Source: Pantoea sp. A4
GTDB taxonomy: Bacteria > Pseudomonadota > Gammaproteobacteria > Enterobacterales > Enterobacteriaceae
Direction of reading: 5' to 3'
Length of the DNA: 64,000 nucleotides
NCBI RefSeq assembly: GCF_000295955.2
Contig: NZ_ALXE01000051.1
Location: 23,914 to 87,913, forward strand
The position numbers were made by a program, and so were the translations under genes. Positions 17,299 through 25,074 of this stretch are shown piece after piece. The notes below the pieces were generated by a model that ran no database searches, was not told the origin of the DNA, and worked only from the letters and a program-made list of their open reading frames with translations. Position 1 is the stretch's first letter. The number at the start of each line of letters is the position of its first letter.

Positions 17299-17945
17299 TC
17301 GCGAATCCCCTTGGGTGTTAACGCCGACTGAAGTCGGTTCAGCAGCCAGTCCAGCACCATTGCCAGCAAACAAATCATCAACGCACCGGCGATGAGTAAA
17401 CGAATATCGCTGCCACTGATACCATCCAGCAACAGCCCGCCCAGTCCCCCCGCACCAATGATGGCGGCAACCGCCATGACGCCAACATTCATCACCACGG
17501 CAGTCCGAATACCGCCGAAAATCACCGGCAGCGCCATCGGAATCTCTACCCAACGCAGGCGCTGCCAAAAGGTCATGCCGATGCCTCGTCCGGCTTCACG
17601 TAGCCCATCAGGCAAATTTTCCAGCGCGGTATGGGTATTGCGTACCACGGGCAGCAGTGAATAGAGAAACACGGCGGTGATGGCTGGCACGGCACCGATC
17701 CCCTGACCAATCAGCGAGAACAGCGGAATCATCAGACCGAACAGCGCAATGGTGGGAATGGTGAGGACCACAGTGGCTAATCCCAACACTATTGGAGCCA
17801 GCCACTTGACCCGCACAATGATGATGCCCAACGGCACACCGGCAATAATGGCGAAACCTACCGCCACCAGCACCATCCACGTGTGTTGCCAGGTCATGGC
17901 GAGCAGGTTCGATGCGTTATTCACGATATAGAGCAGCGTTTCCAT
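17295..17945 (-). CDS. osmW: Osmoprotectant ABC transporter permease (OsmW-type)
   Basis: Inner-membrane permease of the BPD type, 216 residues, about five or six helices, with the EAA-loop sequence GLREAGRGIGMTFWQRLRWVEIPMALP (~residue 110-140) that contacts the ATPase. It has AGGAGA before the ATG at 17945, follows the binding-protein gene by 9 bp, and overlaps osmV by 4 bp. It pairs with the second permease at 18876-19592 to form the translocation pore. Substrate assignment is by operon context. Confidence 0.86.
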   Translation of the reverse strand: METLLYIVNNASNLLAMTWQHTWMVLVAVGFAIIAGVPLGIIIVRVKWLAPIVLGLATVVLTIPTIALFGLMIPLFSLIGQGIGAVPAITAVFLYSLLPVVRNTHTALENLPDGLREAGRGIGMTFWQRLRWVEIPMALPVIFGGIRTAVVMNVGVMAVAAIIGAGGLGGLLLDGISGSDIRLLIAGALMICLLAMVLDWLLNRLQSALTPKGIRE

Positions 17946-17954
17946 AGCATCTCC

Positions 17955-18860
17955 TTACAGCAGGTGTTGAGCCTGAAGAAAATCACGTGCCACCTGCTGT
18001 GGTGACTGATGATCGATATCCACGCGTTTGTTCAATTCGGTAATGGCCTCGTTGGTGAGCAGTGGGCTAAGGCGATTCAGGGCTTGCTCCAGACCGGGAT
18101 GGCTTTCCAGTACGTCTTTACGCACCACGGGCGTCACGTTGTAGCTGGGGAAGAAGTGCTTATCATCTTCCAGGACCTGCAGGTCAAAGCCTTTGACCCG
18201 GCCATCGGTGGTGTAAATCAATCCGGCATCGACAAAACCATCACGAATCGCGTTGTACACCAATCCCGGGTCCATCTGGCGGATTTGCGGACGGTCGAGC
18301 GGCATCTGATAGAGTTTTTGCAGCGGTTTCAGGCCGTCAGAACGACCGGCAAACTCCAGATCCAGTCCTAACAACCAGTTGTGTTTTTTATCCTGTTCTC
18401 TCACCTGTTCCAGCTTTGCTACCAGCTGTGACATGGTCGTAATGCCTTCCTGCTGGGCACGCTTACGCGTCATCGCGAAGGCGTAGGTGTTATTCATCGG
18501 CGCAGGGTCGAGCCAAATCAGACCGTGTTTGCCGTCCAGGCGTTTCACCGTTTCATACGCATCATGGGAAGACATCGGCTGGCTGATATGGTTGAAAATA
18601 ATCAACGACGTTCCGGTGTATTCCCAAGTCATATCGATTTGCTTGTTCAGCATGGCGTTGCGGGCGATGGTGGTTGAGAGATTGGTTTTGGGCTCCACCT
18701 GAAAACCTTGCTTGTTGAGCCACAGGACCGTCATGGCGGAAAGAATATTCTGTTCGGTAAAGCTTTTGGTCGCCAGCGTAATCGGACTGGCTGCGCGAGC
18801 CAGCGGGCTCATTAACAACAGCACACAGGCCGCGCTACTGAGTAAACGGGATAATGTCAT
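17955..18860 (-). CDS. osmX: Osmoprotectant-binding periplasmic protein (OsmX-type)
   Basis: Substrate-binding protein of the OpuAC/ProX-like family, 301 residues with a cleavable signal peptide (residues 1-23, ending ARA). The mature part opens with ITLATKSFTEQNILSAM, typical of choline/betaine binders. LNKQIDMTWEYTGTSL and GLIYTTDGRVKGFDLQVLEDDKHFFPSYNVTPVV segments follow the family pattern of ligand-caging aromatic residues. It is the second gene of the four-gene operon, 15 bp after the first permease. Confidence 0.88.
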   Translation of the reverse strand: MTLSRLLSSAACVLLLMSPLARAASPITLATKSFTEQNILSAMTVLWLNKQGFQVEPKTNLSTTIARNAMLNKQIDMTWEYTGTSLIIFNHISQPMSSHDAYETVKRLDGKHGLIWLDPAPMNNTYAFAMTRKRAQQEGITTMSQLVAKLEQVREQDKKHNWLLGLDLEFAGRSDGLKPLQKLYQMPLDRPQIRQMDPGLVYNAIRDGFVDAGLIYTTDGRVKGFDLQVLEDDKHFFPSYNVTPVVRKDVLESHPGLEQALNRLSPLLTNEAITELNKRVDIDHQSPQQVARDFLQAQHLL

Positions 18861-18875
18861 TGCAGATTCTCCAGA

Positions 18876-19592
18876 TCAGGCTTCCAGATGCGGGCTAAGC
18901 AGACGCCCCCCGGCAGCCAGCAGCATATCGAGCACCCACGCCACCAGTGCAGTTGCCACCGCGCCGAGGATCAGCATCGGGAAGTTATTGAGGTAAATGC
19001 CTGGGAAAATCAGTTCACCAAAACTCGGTGCGCCAATCAGAAAGGCGAGAGGAGCCGTACCGACATTGATTGCCGTGGCGATGCGCACGCCGGTCATGAT
19101 CACCGGCATCGCATTGGGGAGTTCCACATGCAGCAGTCGCTGTAGGCGGGTCATGCCAATGCCATTGGCCGCTTCCAGCAGGGAAGGTGGAACAGCAATT
19201 AATCCCGCCCAGGTGTTACGCACTATCGGCAGCAGCGAGGCGAGAAACAGGGCGACCAGCGCCGGACGATCGCCGATGCCAATCACCACCATTGCCAGTG
19301 CCAGAACCGCCATGGGAGGTAAGGTGTTGCCCACGTTGAAAATTTGCATCACCGATTCAGACCAGCGGCGCGCGAAAGGACGGCTGAGGATAATGCCACT
19401 GGGCACCCCAACCAACAGCGCAGCCCCCATTGAAACGGCCACCAGCATCAGATGTTGTTGACCAAGATAAATCAGATCCACTTTGTGTGCCGCGAGGGTT
19501 TGCGCCCCCAGCCCCCAGTACAGGGCAGCCAAAACGGCGACTAATGCCAGTAGTACCCCAAGGGCATTTCTGCCCAGTGTTGCCTTTCTCAT
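18876..19592 (-). CDS. osmY: Osmoprotectant ABC transporter permease (OsmY-type)
   Basis: First gene of the operon; permease of 238 residues with six or so hydrophobic segments and the EAA loop LLEAANGIGMTRLQRLLHVELPNAMP (~residue 140). GGGAGA precedes the ATG at 19592. Transcription order here is permease, binding protein, permease, ATPase. The symbol follows Salmonella osmU naming and must not be confused with the unrelated periplasmic OsmY of E. coli. I find no clear operator upstream; several CTATAG hexamers between 19660 and 19700 could serve as -10 elements. Confidence 0.82.
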   Translation of the reverse strand: MRKATLGRNALGVLLALVAVLAALYWGLGAQTLAAHKVDLIYLGQQHLMLVAVSMGAALLVGVPSGIILSRPFARRWSESVMQIFNVGNTLPPMAVLALAMVVIGIGDRPALVALFLASLLPIVRNTWAGLIAVPPSLLEAANGIGMTRLQRLLHVELPNAMPVIMTGVRIATAINVGTAPLAFLIGAPSFGELIFPGIYLNNFPMLILGAVATALVAWVLDMLLAAGGRLLSPHLEA

Positions 19593-19819
19593 CGGTGTGT
19601 CTCCCTGGAGAATGTCGAGTCAGTCCGCAAAGGTTAAGAAAATACGTTTTAATCAGTTGTTCTATAGTCAGATCTGGGCAGATACTAAGTGGCTATAGCA
19701 GCGCTCTCAGCGTTGCGCCAGTTTTGACGGGAAAATCAGTAAGATAGAAAAAGTGATATCGGCAGGTATACCGCGCCAGTATTGGCCTTAAGATTAATCA
19801 GGAAAATGCCCGTCCATTA

Positions 19820-19832
19820 GTGACATTGTCAC
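19820..19832. promoter_or_regulatory. Short palindrome upstream of the DHA2 transporter
   Basis: GTGACA-T-TGTCAC, a perfect 6-bp dyad with one central base, 74 bp before the ATG. It resembles a dimeric repressor site; the cognate regulator is not identifiable. Nothing else is recognised in 19593-19905 apart from AT-rich promoter-like sequence. Confidence 0.35.
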
Positions 19833-19905
19833 ATTTCGCGTGCGGCGAAGGGCGATGTAACACGAGCTTGTTGCGTCGCATGGGCAGAAAAGGGAGTCGT
19901 TTTGC

Positions 19906-21375
19906 ATGAGTGAAAATGCGCAAATTCAAACCGGGCATCGTCACTGGGTGTTAATTGCCTGCATGTTAGCCATGTTTATGGCCGCGATTGAAGTCACCAT
20001 TGTGGCGACCGCGATGCCCACCATCATGAGCGAACTGGGTGGGTTTAATCTGCTGGGCTGGGTGTTTTCCATCTACTTGCTGACCCAGGCTGTCACGGTG
20101 CCGCTCTATGGTCGACTGGCAGATATGTGGGGGCGTCGTCGGGTGTTCTTTATCGGAACTTCCCTGTTCCTGATCGGCTCGCTGATGTGCGGTTTTGCGC
20201 ACAACATGTGGGTGTTGATTCTGTTTCGCGCCATACAGGGGTTGGGTGCCGGGGCGATTGTGCCCATCAGTGCGACCATTGTGGCCGACATCTACACGCC
20301 GCGTGAACGTGCCAGCGTGCAGGGCTGGCTCTCTAGCGTCTGGGGCGTTGCTGCCATCGTTGGGCCGTTGAGCGGTGCCTGGCTGGTACAACACTTCTCC
20401 TGGGCGGTGGTGTTCTGGGTAAACCTGCCGATTGGCCTGTTCAGTATGTTACTGCTGGCGCGTTATTTACCCGCGTTGCCGTCCTCTGAACCGGCAAAAA
20501 CCTTGAATATCCGTGGCTGTATCTGGCTGATGATCACCATTACGCTGCTGCTGGTGGCGCTGTTGCAAGCGGAGGTGTTGGGCTGGTGGTTGACCGGAGT
20601 GGCGTTATTGGCGGTATTCGCAGGCTGGATCTTAAAGCGTAACGAACAACGCACCCCTGCGCCGCTGTTTCCGCCGGTTATCTGGCAGAGCCGGATCCAG
20701 ATTGCAGGTAATCTCGGCAATGTGATTATTGGTGCGGCGATGATGGGCATCAGTGCCTTTCTGCCCACCTGGATTCAGGGGATCACGGGCGGCTCGCCTT
20801 TACAGGCGGGCAGCGCGCTGGCCATGATGTCACTCGGCTGGCCGCTCGCCAGTACCCTGAGTGGCCGCCTGATGCTGATCACCTCCTATCGCTTCACTGC
20901 CGTTACCGGGGCGTTTCTGCTAACACTGGGTTCAGCGTTGTTGCTGCTGCTGCATATTCACAGTCCAGTGTGGCAGGCGGGAGTCACCGCATTTGTCATC
21001 GGCACTGGCATGGGGATGACCAGTACCACTTTCCTGGTATCGGTGCAGAACCACGCAGAGTACTCGGTACGCGGCATCTGTACCGCCTCAATCATGTTTA
21101 GTCGGATGATCGGCTCGGCTGTGGGAACCGCACTGATGGGCGCGGTATTGAACTTTGGCCTGGCGCAACACTTGCCCCACGCGCAGGACCCCGTGCAGCA
21201 AATTATGTCGCCGGAACGGCGCGAGCAGTTATCGCAAACGGTGCTGGAACAACTCACCCAGGGCATCGCCACGTCGCTACATGGCGTATTTCTGCTGGCG
21301 CTGTTGATTGCACTGCTAACGCTCTGGGTTGGCTGGATGTTGCCACGGCAGCGGCCTGCGGGACAGGGCAGCTAA
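19906..21375 (+). CDS. DHA2-family MFS drug transporter (14 TM)
   Basis: Proton antiporter of the EmrB/QacA group, 489 residues with 14 predicted helices. Motif A-like GRLADMWGRRRVF follows helix 2; helix 1 holds the DHA2 motif with acidic residue (MAAIEVTIVATAMPTI), and motif C-like GPLSGAWLVQHFSWAVVFWVNLPIG lies near residue 155. GGGAG precedes the ATG. No membrane-fusion partner (EmrA type) is adjacent, so it probably works alone in the inner membrane. The substrate cannot be read from sequence. Confidence 0.82.
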   Translation: MSENAQIQTGHRHWVLIACMLAMFMAAIEVTIVATAMPTIMSELGGFNLLGWVFSIYLLTQAVTVPLYGRLADMWGRRRVFFIGTSLFLIGSLMCGFAHNMWVLILFRAIQGLGAGAIVPISATIVADIYTPRERASVQGWLSSVWGVAAIVGPLSGAWLVQHFSWAVVFWVNLPIGLFSMLLLARYLPALPSSEPAKTLNIRGCIWLMITITLLLVALLQAEVLGWWLTGVALLAVFAGWILKRNEQRTPAPLFPPVIWQSRIQIAGNLGNVIIGAAMMGISAFLPTWIQGITGGSPLQAGSALAMMSLGWPLASTLSGRLMLITSYRFTAVTGAFLLTLGSALLLLLHIHSPVWQAGVTAFVIGTGMGMTSTTFLVSVQNHAEYSVRGICTASIMFSRMIGSAVGTALMGAVLNFGLAQHLPHAQDPVQQIMSPERREQLSQTVLEQLTQGIATSLHGVFLLALLIALLTLWVGWMLPRQRPAGQGS

Positions 21376-21415
21376 GGAGCAGGGGCATAACAACATTCGA
21401 AACAGGAGGTTGTCA

Positions 21416-21436
21416 GGCGGGGAAACAATCCCCGCC
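21416..21436. terminator. Hairpin between DHA2 transporter and ynfD
   Basis: Arms GGCGGGG (21416-21422) and CCCCGCC (21430-21436) with loop AAACAAT, between two convergent genes. No T run; moderate support as a terminator. Confidence 0.5.
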
Positions 21437-21458
21437 GTAGGCAACGGCAGGGAAAGGA

Positions 21459-21752
21459 CTACTGTGAACTGTCCTGAGAACTGCCTGCGCTGTCAGGAAC
21501 GGTGTTGCTGTCATCCTGACCGACTTTTTTATAGACAATTTTCTGGCTGTCGTTTTCGCAGTGGCCCACCACCTGACCACCCACCTGATCGGCCTGATCG
21601 TTAGGTACGATATCCAGCGTGAAACCCGACTCGGGCAGCCCATTGGCCACGATTTTCTTACTGATATCTGCTTTAACCGTTTCACAGGAGGCAAGCGCCT
21701 GACCTGAAAGCGCCAGTAGTACGGCCAGTAACACTCCGCTGTGCATTTTCAT
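21459..21752 (-). CDS. ynfD: DUF1161 periplasmic protein YnfD
   Basis: Small secreted protein of unknown function, 97 residues. A signal peptide (1-21, ending ALA) precedes SCETVKADISKKIVANGLPESGFTLDIV, matching the DUF1161 family; the second conserved cysteine is in GHCEND. The start at 21752 is chosen because a signal peptide follows it directly; the frame is open upstream but unlike the family. The C-terminal ~20 residues are Ser/Asp/Gln-rich and seem specific to this strain's group. Located next to ynfB as in E. coli. Confidence 0.88.
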   Translation of the reverse strand: MKMHSGVLLAVLLALSGQALASCETVKADISKKIVANGLPESGFTLDIVPNDQADQVGGQVVGHCENDSQKIVYKKVGQDDSNTVPDSAGSSQDSSQ

Positions 21753-21802
21753 GGTGCGTTCCTTATATTGACGAGGGTCCCGACGAGAGCAGGACCGAGA
21801 CC

Positions 21803-22129
21803 TTAAGGGGTGACATCGCGCCCGGTACGACGATCGAGGCAGCGCAGTGTATTGGGCTCCCAATAGGCGTTGGTGTTATAGCTTTTTTCACAGGCATCGC
21901 GTTTATCAAACGCGCGGTCTGCTTTATCAAACTCTTTCTCTACCCGGTTGTTCACTTTATTCCGCAGATTGCGGGTGTCATTCCACTGTTCGTGGCTCTG
22001 GCGTGCACCTTCGGTGTCATACGCATTGTTACCGCTGTCAATCACCACATGTTGGGTGGCAGCGTAAGTCAGTGGTGCAGTCCCTGCTACCAGCAGAGCA
22101 GCGATTAACGTCAGTTTGACGAGTTTCAT
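21803..22129 (-). CDS. ynfB: DUF1283 periplasmic protein YnfB
   Basis: Small exported protein, 108 residues, function unknown. Signal peptide 1-23 (MKLVKLTLIAALLVAGTAP...) then a highly charged body with EQWNDTRNLRNKVNNRVEKEFDKAD and the conserved C-terminal NAYWEPNTLRCLDRRTGR, which matches E. coli YnfB (UPF0482). Two cysteines (DACEKS and LRCLD) could form a disulfide in the periplasm. It precedes ynfD in the same direction by 50 bp. Confidence 0.9.
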   Translation of the reverse strand: MKLVKLTLIAALLVAGTAPLTYAATQHVVIDSGNNAYDTEGARQSHEQWNDTRNLRNKVNNRVEKEFDKADRAFDKRDACEKSYNTNAYWEPNTLRCLDRRTGRDVTP

Positions 22130-22248
22130 TCTCTATTCCTCTTGCTATCCATCAGTCAGCCTTTTCGCAGGCTGAACGCTGAGTATATCATTGACTGCCT
22201 GGGTGGCTTATCAATCCCCGCTTTTGTTTAACTCTCTGAGAATAAGTT

Positions 22249-22578
22249 ATGTTGCTGAAGACCACCTTACTGTTTTTCCTGACAGCGCTGGCAGAAATTA
22301 TTGGCTGCTTCTTACCCTGGCTGTGGCTGAAGCGGGGCGCATCGGTATGGCTGCTGCTCCCTGCGAGTTTAAGTCTCGCGCTGTTTGTCTGGCTTTTGAC
22401 TCTGCATCCCGCCGCTAGCGGGCGAGTCTATGCCGCTTACGGTGGCGTCTATGTGATGACCGCACTGCTGTGGTTACGCTGGGTTGATGGCGTAAAACTG
22501 AGTCACTGGGACTGGGCGGGCGCGCTGTTGGCGCTGAGTGGGATGTTGATTATCGTGGCGGGATGGGGAAGAAGCTAA
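22249..22578 (+). CDS. ynfA: Inner-membrane protein YnfA (UPF0060)
   Basis: Four-helix membrane protein of the small multidrug resistance-like UPF0060 family, 109 residues. LTALAEIIGCFLPWLWLKRG in helix 1 contains the conserved Glu expected to couple proton transport; helix 3 holds AAYGGVYVMTALLWLRWVDG. YnfA homologues have been linked to dye and drug efflux in Shigella. A single gene, convergent with ydfG across a strong hairpin. Confidence 0.92.
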   Translation: MLLKTTLLFFLTALAEIIGCFLPWLWLKRGASVWLLLPASLSLALFVWLLTLHPAASGRVYAAYGGVYVMTALLWLRWVDGVKLSHWDWAGALLALSGMLIIVAGWGRS

Positions 22579-22580
22579 CA

Positions 22581-22600
22581 GCGCCAGCCATCGCTGGCGC
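22581..22600. terminator. Hairpin between ynfA and ydfG
   Basis: Perfect 8-bp GC-rich stem GCGCCAGC / GCTGGCGC with loop CATC, three bases after the ynfA stop. No T tract, but the position between convergent genes fits a transcript end. Confidence 0.6.
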
Positions 22601-22608
22601 CGGATGCA

Positions 22609-23358
22609 TCACTCAGATTTGAACACTTTCAATCCCGCGGTGGTCTGCGACACAGGCATGATTTCCAGCGTATTGATGTTCACGTGCTTCGGCAGTGTGG
22701 CAACCCACCAAACGGCCTCAGTCACATCTTCCGGTGTCAGGGCGGTGGTGCCTTCGTAGACTTTATCGGCGCGGCCATCATCGCCTTTGAACCGCACGTT
22801 GGAGAATTCAGTGCCGCCGACCAGGCCCGGTTCGATATCCGTCACGCGCAGGGCAGTGCCGTGCAAATCGGTACGCAGGTTAAGGCTGAACTGGCGCACA
22901 AACGCTTTGGTAGCGCCATACACGTTGCCACCGGCATAAGGCCAGTTCCCGGCAACAGAACCAATATTGATAATATGCCCCACGTTACGCTCAACCATGC
23001 CCGGTAACAGCGCGCGGGTCATGTACACCAGGCCTTTATTATTGGTGTCGATCATATCTTCCCAGTCTTCAATGCTCGCGCGGTGTGCCGGTTCGATACC
23101 CAGCGCCAGTCCGGCATTGTTGACCAGAATATCAATGTTACGCCAGGCTTCTGGCAGGCTGGCAATTACCGTATCAATCGCGGCACGATCGCGCACATCG
23201 AACTGAACGGTATACAGATTTTCCCCGAGCTCCTGTTGCAGTGCCTGCAAACGCTCTGCGCGACGCCCACTGGCGATCACTTTATGGCCAGCAGCAATAA
23301 AACGGCGGGTGATACTCTGACCAAAGCCGGCGGTAGCACCGGTTACAAAAATAATCAT
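22609..23358 (-). CDS. ydfG: NADP-dependent 3-hydroxy acid dehydrogenase YdfG
   Basis: Short-chain dehydrogenase oxidising L-allo-threonine and other 3-hydroxy acids, and reducing malonic semialdehyde. The 249 residues begin MIIFVTGATAGFGQSITRRF (Rossmann TGxxxGxG), then NNAG near residue 86, catalytic Ser in GSVAG and YGATK (Tyr-x3-Lys, ~150). EPGLVGGTEFSNVRFKGDD is diagnostic for YdfG. The start at 23358 directly gives the Rossmann fold; an upstream ATG at 23409 is less likely. Divergent from guaD. Confidence 0.93.
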   Translation of the reverse strand: MIIFVTGATAGFGQSITRRFIAAGHKVIASGRRAERLQALQQELGENLYTVQFDVRDRAAIDTVIASLPEAWRNIDILVNNAGLALGIEPAHRASIEDWEDMIDTNNKGLVYMTRALLPGMVERNVGHIINIGSVAGNWPYAGGNVYGATKAFVRQFSLNLRTDLHGTALRVTDIEPGLVGGTEFSNVRFKGDDGRADKVYEGTTALTPEDVTEAVWWVATLPKHVNINTLEIMPVSQTTAGLKVFKSE

Positions 23359-23440
23359 CACACTCTTCCTTTCATGGGATTTCGGCTCTTCTGACTCACC
23401 ATAACACAACCCTCCCGCAGCCAGGGGTCAAACCACCTTG

Positions 23441-23477
23441 TGCACCAGAATGGGTAAGGTTGCACTGATGAGGTGCA
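23441..23477. promoter_or_regulatory. Putative NtrC enhancer pair upstream of guaD
   Basis: Site 1, TGCAC-TGATGAG-GTGCA at 23461-23477, is a perfect TGCAC-N7-GTGCA dyad. Site 2 at 23441-23457 keeps the left arm TGCACC and GG of the right. Centres are 20 bp apart (two helical turns) and lie about 200 and 220 bp before the predicted sigma-54 start of guaD. Confidence 0.65.
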
Positions 23478-23535
23478 AAAGAGGGCGCGCTCGCAGGGTT
23501 GTGCGTGCAGCGTAAAACAGTATCAATGGCTGACC

Positions 23536-23556
23536 TTGACAAGCAACCGGTTGCGT
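23536..23556. promoter_or_regulatory. Putative PurR box overlapping a TTGACA -35
   Basis: AAGCAACCGGTTGCGT (23541-23556) fits every fixed position of the PurR consensus as I know it (ANGCAANCGNTTNCNT) and centres on a perfect 12-bp palindrome. It overlaps a consensus TTGACA at 23536-23541. A matching -10 is not convincing. Another LacI/GalR-family protein could be the binder. Confidence 0.6.
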
Positions 23557-23641
23557 TACGACAAAGGGCTTATTTTTTCATATAAAAGTGATGTTACATA
23601 GCTAAATTACTGATAAGTAAACTATAACGGGTTATATGCGC

Positions 23642-23657
23642 TGGCACGCGCTTTGCA
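23642..23657 (+). promoter_or_regulatory. Sigma-54 promoter of guaD
   Basis: TGGCAC-GCGCT-TTGCA, an exact match to the -24/-12 consensus with GG-N10-GC spacing. Predicted start near 23669, 33 bp before the ATG. The stretch 23570-23640 upstream is AT-rich, as expected for a bending region between enhancer and promoter. Confidence 0.8.
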
Positions 23658-23701
23658 AAAGGTGAGTCAGAGTATTGTCGGTTTATGATTAAGGATTCAG
23701 G

Positions 23702-25012
23702 ATGCCTCAAGCCCCACTTCGCGCCATTCGCGCCAGTTTTATCGATTTCCGCCATACGGTTGCCAGCCCGGAACAGCTACCTGAAAGCGTGCGCTATCTC
23801 GCCGATGGGCTGTTGCTGATCGACAATGGGCATATTGTATCGCTGACCCCGTGGCAGGAAGGGGCGCTCAGTGAAGCGGTCGAATTGATTGACCTGAGCG
23901 GTAAAATCATTGTGCCTGGCTTTGTCGATAGCCATATTCACTACCCGCAAACGGAAATGATGGGAGCCTACGGCGAGCAACTGCTGGAATGGCTCAATCA
24001 ATACACTTTCCCGGTTGAAAGCCAGTATCACTGTCCGCAGCACGCGGCGCAGATCGCGGAATTCTTTATCGATCAGCTATTAGCCAATGGCACCACCACG
24101 GCATTGGTGTTTGCTACCGTACACCCGGAATCAGTTGACGCGCTGTTCAATGCCGCGCTAGCGCACAATATGCGCCTGATTGCCGGCAAAGTGATGATGG
24201 ATCGCCATGCGCCAGAAGCGCTAATCGAGACGCCGGAAGAGAGCTATCAACAGACGCGCGATCTCATCACCCGCTGGCATGAGAAAGGGCGACTGAGCTA
24301 CGCGTTGACGCCACGTTTTGCCCCCACATCATCGCCACAACTGCTGGAAAAAGTGCAGCAGTTGCGCCACGAGTTCCCGGATGTCTGGCTGCATACCCAT
24401 TTAAGTGAAAATCCGCAGGAAATTGCCTGGGTCAGACAGCTTTTCCCGGAGCGTAGCGGTTACCTGGATGTGTATCACCACTATAACCTCACCGGGCGGC
24501 GCAGCGTCTTTGCTCACTGCTTACACCTCGAAGATGACGAGTGGCAATGCCTGCACGAGACCGATTCTGCCATCGCATTTTGTCCGACCTCCAACCTGTT
24601 TTTAGGCAGCGGGCTGTTTGATATCAAACGGAGCTGGCAACAGCAGGTGAAAGTGGGGATGGGGAGCGATGTGGGTGCCGGAACCACCTTTAACATGCTG
24701 GAGACCCTGGGCGAAGCCTATAAAGTCGGCCAACTGCAACAATACAAGCTCAGTGCGTGTGAAGCCTTTTACCACGCTACCCTTGGCGGGGCGCGGGCGC
24801 TCGATCTGGACAGTAAGATTGGCAATTTCGCCGTCGGTAAAGAAGCCGACTTCGTGGTGCTCGACCCGGCAGTCACGCCGCTACAGACACTGCGGTTGGC
24901 CAAAACCGTGGATATCTGGGAAATCCTGTTTGTCCTGATGACGTTTGGCGACGATCGAAATATCGCTGAGACCTGGGTGGCCGGTAGCCGCTGTTGGCCC
25001 AAAGCGTCGTGA
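23702..25012 (+). CDS. guaD: Guanine deaminase GuaD
   Basis: Zinc amidohydrolase that deaminates guanine to xanthine, releasing ammonia. The 436 residues carry the metal motif VDSHIHYPQTEM (~residue 76-87), ALTPRFAPTSSPQLL, LHTHLSENPQE (His ligands ~230), FAHCLHLEDDE and the Asp motif GMGSDVGAGTTFNML (~320), all typical of bacterial GuaD. AAGGATTCAG precedes the ATG. It is transcribed towards dcp with a 62-bp gap. The upstream sigma-54 promoter and NtrC dyad suggest induction in nitrogen limitation; xanthine and urate steps are represented by the NCS2 permease and hpxO nearby. Confidence 0.93.
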   Translation: MPQAPLRAIRASFIDFRHTVASPEQLPESVRYLADGLLLIDNGHIVSLTPWQEGALSEAVELIDLSGKIIVPGFVDSHIHYPQTEMMGAYGEQLLEWLNQYTFPVESQYHCPQHAAQIAEFFIDQLLANGTTTALVFATVHPESVDALFNAALAHNMRLIAGKVMMDRHAPEALIETPEESYQQTRDLITRWHEKGRLSYALTPRFAPTSSPQLLEKVQQLRHEFPDVWLHTHLSENPQEIAWVRQLFPERSGYLDVYHHYNLTGRRSVFAHCLHLEDDEWQCLHETDSAIAFCPTSNLFLGSGLFDIKRSWQQQVKVGMGSDVGAGTTFNMLETLGEAYKVGQLQQYKLSACEAFYHATLGGARALDLDSKIGNFAVGKEADFVVLDPAVTPLQTLRLAKTVDIWEILFVLMTFGDDRNIAETWVAGSRCWPKAS

Positions 25013-25074
25013 GTTGTCGCCGTCGGTGGAAACTGGCAGGATAGCTTTTTCGCGTACTTACCGCAGGAGCTCGT

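Noticed and set aside
17299..17568. N-terminal extension of the osm ATPase by 90 residues
   Set aside because: The extension lies inside the upstream permease gene, has no similarity to ATPases, and the ATGA overlap at 17298 gives the correct N-terminus.
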